Below are positions 30,457 through 34,766 of a stretch of DNA of 34,766 nucleotides, one piece after another (position 1 is the stretch's first letter; every line of letters begins with the position of its first letter). The stretch covers positions 1 to 34,766 of the forward strand of contig CAMLIA010000022.1 in NCBI GenBank assembly GCA_946479905.1, in the 5' to 3' direction. Made by a program: the position numbers and the translations under genes. Under the pieces are notes generated by a model that worked only from the letters and a program-made list of their open reading frames with translations, was not told the DNA's origin and ran no database searches. Source of the DNA: an uncultured Frankiales bacterium. GTDB lineage: Bacteria > Actinomycetota > Actinomycetes > Mycobacteriales > SCTD01.

Positions 30457-31866
30457 ATGCGTCGGCCCAACATCCTGCTCATCAACTGCGACGACCTCGG
30501 GTACGGCGACCTCGGCTGCTACGGCTCCACGCTCAACGAAACCCCCCACCTCGACGCGCTCGCCGACCAGGGCACGCTCTTCACGGACTTCTACATGGCC
30601 TCGCCCGTGTGCTCGCCCTCGCGCGCGGCGCTGCTCACCGGCTGCTACCCGCCGCGGATCGGCTTCGGCGACTTCAACGGGATGTCGGTGCTGTTCCCCG
30701 GCTTCCCCATGGGGCTCAACCCCGAGGAGTCCACCCTCGCCAAGGTGCTCCACCAGAGCGGCTACGCCACGAAGGCGGTGGGGAAGTGGCACTGCGGCGA
30801 CCAGCCGGAGTTCCTCCCCAACCGGCACGGGTTCGACAGCTACTACGGCATCCCGTACAGCAACGACATGGGCCGTCAGGTGCGGCCGGCCGGGTGGCCG
30901 TCCAAGGAGGAGCTCGCCGAGCAGGGCATCGAGGTCGACGTGTGGGAGCGGCCGCCGCTGCCCCTCCTGCTCGACGAGGAGGTCATCGAGCAGCAGCCGG
31001 ACCAGGCGACGCTCACGGCCCGCTTCGTGGACGAGAGCGTGCGGTTCATCAGGAGCAACGCCGACCGCCCGTGGTTCCTCTACCTCGCGCACATCTACGT
31101 GCACATCCCGCTGTACGTGCCGGAGAAGTTCGTGCGCGACTCCCGGAACGGCAGGTACGGCGGAGCCGTGGCCGCCATCGACTGGGCGGCCGGGGTCCTG
31201 CTCGCCGAGCTGCGGCGACTCGGCCTGGAGGACGACACCCTCGTCATCTTCACGAGCGACAACGGATCCCGCGGCGTGGACGGCGGGAGCAACGCCCCGC
31301 TGCGAGGGGCGAAGGCGTGGACGTGGGAGGGCGGGATGCGCGTGCCCTTCCTCGTGCGCTGGCCGGGTCACGTGCCGGCAGGCGGCCGCTGCTCGGCGGT
31401 CGCCACGGCGATGGACCTCTACCCGACGCTGGCCGCGCTCGCCGGTGCCGACGTGCCGACGGACCGCGTCATCGACGGGCGCGACATCTCCGGGCTGCTG
31501 ACGGGTGCGTCGGACCGCTCGCCGCACGACGCGTTCTTCTACTACCGCGGCAACGACCTCGAGGCGGTCCGCGCGGGGCGCTGGAAGCTGCACCTGGCGC
31601 GCTGGGGCGAAGCCGTCGAGGAGCTCTACGACCTGGAGGCCGACCCGTCGGAGACCGACGACCTCTTCGCGAGCGAGCCCCAGGTCGTGCGCGAGCTCTC
31701 CGCGCACGCGGACCGGATGCGGGCCGAGCTCGGTGACGCGCGGCTGGGCATCAAGGGGTCAGGCAACCGGCCTGTGGGCGAGGTCGCCAACCCCACGACG
31801 CTCACGACCTACGACCCCGACCACCCCTACTTCATGGCCGAGTACGACCTGGCCGACCGGGGCTAA
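30457..31866 (+). CDS. S1-family sulfatase (formylglycine-dependent, cytoplasmic)
   Basis: A 469-residue sulfatase. The modification motif C-S-P-S-R (Cys52 becomes formylglycine) is followed by A-A-L-L-T-G. Metal ligands are Asp12-Asp13 (NCDDLGYGD) and Asp268-Asn269 (TSDNGS); Lys110 and His112 (GKWHCG), His216 (LAHIYVHIP) and Lys286 complete the site. It hydrolyses a sulfate ester of a sugar or glycoside. No signal peptide precedes MRRPNILLIN, so it is intracellular, meaning sulfated substrate must be imported; a formylglycine-generating enzyme must be encoded elsewhere. Its stop overlaps that of the convergent esterase (CTAA). Co-regulation with GH1 and the dehydratase through the shared operator region strongly suggests a sulfated sugar as substrate. 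Confidence 0.92.
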   Translation: MRRPNILLINCDDLGYGDLGCYGSTLNETPHLDALADQGTLFTDFYMASPVCSPSRAALLTGCYPPRIGFGDFNGMSVLFPGFPMGLNPEESTLAKVLHQSGYATKAVGKWHCGDQPEFLPNRHGFDSYYGIPYSNDMGRQVRPAGWPSKEELAEQGIEVDVWERPPLPLLLDEEVIEQQPDQATLTARFVDESVRFIRSNADRPWFLYLAHIYVHIPLYVPEKFVRDSRNGRYGGAVAAIDWAAGVLLAELRRLGLEDDTLVIFTSDNGSRGVDGGSNAPLRGAKAWTWEGGMRVPFLVRWPGHVPAGGRCSAVATAMDLYPTLAALAGADVPTDRVIDGRDISGLLTGASDRSPHDAFFYYRGNDLEAVRAGRWKLHLARWGEAVEELYDLEADPSETDDLFASEPQVVRELSAHADRMRAELGDARLGIKGSGNRPVGEVANPTTLTTYDPDHPYFMAEYDLADRG

Positions 31867-33473
31867 GGCAGGGGGCGCACCATCGGGAGGGTCACCGACG
31901 ACGGGGTGCGGCCGCCGCGGTGCACGGCCTGCTCGCCACTGGGAGCCAGCGCGATCCGCGGGAAGTTCGCCGAGGCGATCTCGATCCGGATCCGGTGACC
32001 TGGCCGGAAGGCGTGGGCCGTCGAACCGACGCTGAACGAGACCTTCCTCGGCCGCGGGCTGCCGACCACGCGGCGCACGCCGTCCACGACGTTGAGCGGC
32101 CGGCCGTCGGGGTGGACGTCCACGACCTTGACGACGACGTCGGCCTCGGTCGCCGTCGTCGCGAACCAGATGTCCGCGGTGATCTCGCCGACAACCCACT
32201 GCTCGGTCCTGAGCGCCTCGGTGGTGTAGACGAGGACGTCCGGCCGTGCCTCGACGTCGCGCTGGTCGCACGGCCCGAACAGGGGCGTCGCCTCGCCGAG
32301 GGTGCGTCCGCCGCAGTTGGGCACGGGGTCACCGGCGTCGTGGGTCCACCGATCCGCGCCGGTCGGCTCCGGTGCCTTGCGGGTGAGCCGGCCGTCGCCC
32401 GCCGAGCTGCGCGCGCTCAGACGCGCGTCGAGGAACAGCTCCGTCGCCTTCGCCCGGGGCGGCCAGTCGGGGAGGTGCATCCAGCGGTCCGCCCCCATGA
32501 CGAACGCGCTCACCCCGGTGGGGGTCTCGTCACGCGTGATCGAGGCCGCGAGCAACTGGTTCGCCTCCTGCGGGAAGCCCTTGGCGAAGCCGTTCGCCTC
32601 GGGCCCGAAGCTGTGCGAGCCCGTCACCGGCAGGTACACGTTCACGTGCGCCCACGGCCCGATCACCAGCCGCTGGCTTCGGCGCGCGTACGCACTGGCT
32701 GCCGAGGTGCGCAGGCCCTGGTAGCCGGCGATCGCGCCCTCGCAGAAGATGTCGTACCAGCCCGCCACGTGGTAGCCGGCGACGTCGAGGACGGGGAACT
32801 TCCGTCGTACGTCGAGGCGGCGCCAGTAGGTCGCGTCGCGGTAGTCGGTGAACCTCGCGTACGCCGGGAAGACGCCGGCCACGCCGTTGTCCTGCGGGCG
32901 CCGCCGGGCGAGCTCGACCAGGTCCGAGCGCAGCTCGCCGATGCGCTGCAGCTGCTCCGGCGTGCTGCCTGCCGTCGTACCGGCGATGTCGAGCGACCAC
33001 TGGTTGACGAAGCCCTGCTGGAAAGAGCCGTTGACGTAGGTCCATCCCTCATGGACGTTCGGAGCGCTCACGACGGGAGAGATGGCCCGCAGCGGCTTTG
33101 GTGACGTCGAGGCGGCGAGCCACTGCGTGGCTCCGAGGTACGACGCCCCAGCGGTGACGACGTTCCCGTCGCACCAGGGCTGCTTCGCTGCCCACGTGAT
33201 CGCGTCGCGCCCGTCCCGGACCTCCTGGTGGAAGGGGTCGAAGCGGCCTTGCGACCCCCATCGCCCGCGCACGTCCTGCAGCACGACCGCGAAGCCGCTC
33301 TGGAGGAGGGCGAGCGGGTCGTTGGAGATGCGCGCCGACGGGATGTTGTACGGCGTCCGGACCAGGACGACGGGACGCGGCTCGCCATCCCCGGGCAGCC
33401 AGAGCTCGGTCGCCAGCTGCGTGCCGTCGCGGGTGGCCATGAAGGTCTGGTCGACTACCGCGGTGTGCGCCAT
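31863..33473 (-). CDS. CocE/NonD-family serine hydrolase (X-Pro dipeptidyl-peptidase S15 fold)
   Basis: A 536-residue alpha/beta hydrolase with the CocE layout. The nucleophile is Ser111 in GASYLG; the acid Asp is in the AGWYDIF segment and the His in IGPWAHVN, followed by the C-terminal jelly-roll domain of the S15 family (VVKVVDVHPDGRP, FRPGHRIRIEIAS). QDVRGRWGS is the family's oxyanion-region motif. Substrates of relatives include acyl esters and antibiotic or cocaine-type esters. There is no signal peptide. The ATG at 33473 lies seven bases after TAAGGT (33486-33481), suggesting a leaderless message. It may remove acyl groups from glycosides beside the sulfatase; the peptide-cleaving role is less likely. 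Confidence 0.85.
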   Translation of the reverse strand: MAHTAVVDQTFMATRDGTQLATELWLPGDGEPRPVVLVRTPYNIPSARISNDPLALLQSGFAVVLQDVRGRWGSQGRFDPFHQEVRDGRDAITWAAKQPWCDGNVVTAGASYLGATQWLAASTSPKPLRAISPVVSAPNVHEGWTYVNGSFQQGFVNQWSLDIAGTTAGSTPEQLQRIGELRSDLVELARRRPQDNGVAGVFPAYARFTDYRDATYWRRLDVRRKFPVLDVAGYHVAGWYDIFCEGAIAGYQGLRTSAASAYARRSQRLVIGPWAHVNVYLPVTGSHSFGPEANGFAKGFPQEANQLLAASITRDETPTGVSAFVMGADRWMHLPDWPPRAKATELFLDARLSARSSAGDGRLTRKAPEPTGADRWTHDAGDPVPNCGGRTLGEATPLFGPCDQRDVEARPDVLVYTTEALRTEQWVVGEITADIWFATTATEADVVVKVVDVHPDGRPLNVVDGVRRVVGSPRPRKVSFSVGSTAHAFRPGHRIRIEIASANFPRIALAPSGEQAVHRGGRTPSSVTLPMVRPLP

Positions 33474-33480
33474 GGCCCGC

Positions 33481-33510
33481 ACCTTAGCGTGTTTTGTAAG
33501 GTGACCGTAC
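33481..33510 (-). promoter_or_regulatory. Probable promoter of the CocE-type hydrolase
   Basis: On the minus strand TAAGGT (33486-33481) is a good actinobacterial -10, seven bases before the ATG. Upstream, GGTACGGTCACC (33511-33500 region) has GGT and ACC half-sites and could be a distant relative of the TGGTATACCA operator. No clear -35 at the usual spacing. Confidence 0.4.
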
Positions 33511-33531
33511 CAACTAGTGGCCCTCGTGGTC

Positions 33532-34134
33532 CTAGTCGACCAGGCGGTACTGGCGCCTGGTGAGCTCGACGAGCAGGGCGGTCGACGCGGGCTGCGACCC
33601 GCCGAGCTCCACCAGGTAGGCGACGTTGCCCCGGGTGAACCACGAGCCCCAGATGAACAGCATGGTGCCGTCGGAGTCCTCGTCGCCCTGGACGTAGAAG
33701 CTGCTCGCCCCAGGGGCACCCTTCACCTCACCCGTGACCCGTGCGCCGCCGACCGCGAGCGAGCGCGCGTAGTCGAGCTGCAGCTGCATCAGCCGTCTGG
33801 CCTCCCCTGCGGACCCGAAGCGGTAGGCGGCGATCTTGATGTAGCGCTCGCCCGACTGCCACTGCTTGACCTGCCCGGTGCGGAACCCCTCGAGCCGCGG
33901 TCGCAGCGTGTCCGCCGCGATCACCGTGCTCGCTGCAGCAGCATCACGCGACAGACGGCCGGTCGACGCCGGGTCGGGCACATAACCCGCGGGTACGGCG
34001 GACAGCAGCTCGAGCTTGCCGTTGGAGCTCCCCTCCGCGGTCGCGACGATCACGCCCGCCAGGGCCACGGCGACGGCAACGACCACCGCGACGATGACCC
34101 GCCCGCGGCGGTTCAGGCGCTTACGCATGCACAT
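33532..34134 (-). CDS. Membrane-anchored protein of unknown function
   Basis: A 200-residue protein that I do not recognise. A positively charged start (MRKRLNRRGR) is followed by one hydrophobic segment of about 20 residues (VIVAVVVAVAVALAGVIVAT), consistent with a signal anchor or uncleaved signal peptide, and then an extracytoplasmic domain of about 160 residues. That domain has the pattern of a small alpha/beta fold: GQVKQWQSGERYIKIAAYRF, a helix SAGEARRLMQLQLDYAR, and late strands SSFYVQG, LFIWGSWF and VAYLVEL. No lipobox cysteine is seen. Start at ATG 34134 or 34128; both overlap the 3' end of the GH3 gene. It may be part of the same transcript as GH3. Confidence 0.6.
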   Translation of the reverse strand: MCMRKRLNRRGRVIVAVVVAVAVALAGVIVATAEGSSNGKLELLSAVPAGYVPDPASTGRLSRDAAAASTVIAADTLRPRLEGFRTGQVKQWQSGERYIKIAAYRFGSAGEARRLMQLQLDYARSLAVGGARVTGEVKGAPGASSFYVQGDEDSDGTMLFIWGSWFTRGNVAYLVELGGSQPASTALLVELTRRQYRLVD

Positions 34135-34766
34135 GCCCCAGCTCGACGCGGACGGGGGTCGTGAGGGCGCGAGCGTTGCCGCACCGCAGCGGTTCGCCTT
34201 CGATCGTGAAGAACCCCTGGAGCCGGATGTCGTCGGACGATGCGCCGACCATGACGTCGATCCGGCCGGGCTCGGTCACCCAGCCGTCGCGCGGGTCGTA
34301 GAGCGCGACCCGGTCGGCCGAGAGCTCGAAGGTGACTCGCGCCCACGCGCCGGCCTCGAGCTCCACCCGTTGGAACCCCTTCAGCTCGCGGACCGGCCGG
34401 GACGTGCGGGCGAACGGGTCGTGCAGGTAGAGCTGCACGACCTCGGCGCCTGCGCGGTCACCGGTGTTCGTGACGGTGCAGCTCACCTCGACGTTCCCGC
34501 TCGTCGTGATCGCCTCGGTGTCGAGGGCCATGTCCGAGTACTCGAACGTCGTGTAGCTGAGGCCGTGCCCGAACGGGTACAGAGCACCCAGCGATGCGTC
34601 GAAGTACGCGGCGCGCGACGTGTCCACCTGGTAGTGGGCGGGGAGGGCGCCGGGATGCCGCGGGAGGCTGACCGCGAGGCGCCCCGAGGGGTTGACCTCG
34701 CCATAGAGGACACCGGCGATCGCTGCCGCACCCTCCTCACCTGCGAACCAGGCTTGGACGATGCCG
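34121..34766 (-). CDS. Glycoside hydrolase family 3, C-terminal part (runs off the right edge)
   Basis: The last 214 residues of a GH3 beta-glycosidase. The frame opens at the edge with IVQAWFAGEEGAAAIAGVLY and N-P-S-G-R-L, the end of the (alpha/beta)6 sandwich domain, then the linker YPFGHGLSYT and a fibronectin type III-like domain (NTGDRAGAEVVQLYL, RPVRELKGF). The nucleophile domain lies beyond the window, so specificity cannot be judged; beta-glucosidase and beta-xylosidase are typical. The reading frame continues past the internal GTG at 34627, which is not the start. Its stop overlaps the start of the membrane-anchored gene by 14 bases. A second glycosidase beside GH1 fits stepwise removal of sugars. 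Confidence 0.9.
   Translation of the reverse strand, partial: GIVQAWFAGEEGAAAIAGVLYGEVNPSGRLAVSLPRHPGALPAHYQVDTSRAAYFDASLGALYPFGHGLSYTTFEYSDMALDTEAITTSGNVEVSCTVTNTGDRAGAEVVQLYLHDPFARTSRPVRELKGFQRVELEAGAWARVTFELSADRVALYDPRDGWVTEPGRIDVMVGASSDDIRLQGFFTIEGEPLRCGNARALTTPVRVELGHVHA

Noticed and set aside
20140..31866. Sulfoglycolysis (sulfoquinovose breakdown)
   Set aside because: That pathway cleaves sulfonated sugars with dedicated isomerase, kinase and aldolase or dioxygenase; here there is an ester sulfatase and none of those enzymes.
1..34766. CRISPR array, tRNA or rRNA genes
   Set aside because: Looked for regularly spaced direct repeats and conserved RNA motifs; none were seen.

Overview
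The window is high-GC DNA with many GTG starts, start/stop overlaps and several start codons lying 6-7 nt after a -10-like hexamer. This points to an actinomycete, perhaps one of the Propionibacteriales such as a Nocardioides relative (inference; no rRNA or marker gene is present). It is mainly a carbohydrate-catabolism locus, with no tRNA, rRNA or CRISPR array visible.

Layout. 1-953: the 5' end of an ISL3-family transposase running off the left edge, a flanking inverted repeat and about 700 bases without a convincing gene. 954-2269: a SnoaL-like protein and a crotonase. 2452-4557 (minus): aldose 1-epimerase and serine hydrolase. 4737-8254: a heterodimeric ABC exporter. 8406-11410: FAH-family hydrolase, zinc alcohol dehydrogenase, LacI regulator. 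11446-14412 (minus): UxuA-like dehydratase and an E1 alpha/beta pair. 14467-15919 (minus): RhaM-type mutarotase and Gfo/Idh/MocA oxidoreductase. 15994-20152 (plus): a large putative glycoside hydrolase, a PurB/PcaB-like lyase and an amidohydrolase-type sugar lactonase. 20140-27489 (minus): eight tightly packed genes (SDR, second UxuA-like protein, SMP-30 lactonase, mutarotase-like protein, second SDR, TIM-barrel isomerase, NAD-dependent epimerase, M24-fold hydrolase). 27532-30389 (minus): GH1 glycosidase and IlvD/EDD sugar-acid dehydratase. 30457-31866: a cytoplasmic S1 sulfatase. 31863-34766 (minus): CocE-type esterase, a membrane-anchored unknown protein and the C-terminal part of a GH3 glycosidase cut by the right edge.

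Two perfect palindromes divide the locus into two apparent regulons. TCAATCGATTGA (LacI-like, central CG) occurs upstream of the E1/UxuA operon and in the divergent Gfo/glycoside-hydrolase promoter; the LacI protein encoded here is the natural candidate. TGGTATACCA (GntR/FadR-like, central TA) occurs upstream of the serine hydrolase, upstream of the eight-gene operon and in the dehydratase/sulfatase divergent promoter; no GntR gene is in the window.

Each regulon contains a nearly complete oxidative, non-phosphorylating sugar pathway: mutarotase, dehydrogenase, lactonase, sugar-acid dehydratase, second dehydrogenase. The first ends in a 2,4-diketo-acid (FAH) hydrolase, as in oxidative L-fucose/L-rhamnose catabolism. 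The second adds sulfatase and GH1 and probably handles a sulfated or otherwise substituted glycoside. Exact substrates are inferred, and no sugar importer lies in the window.
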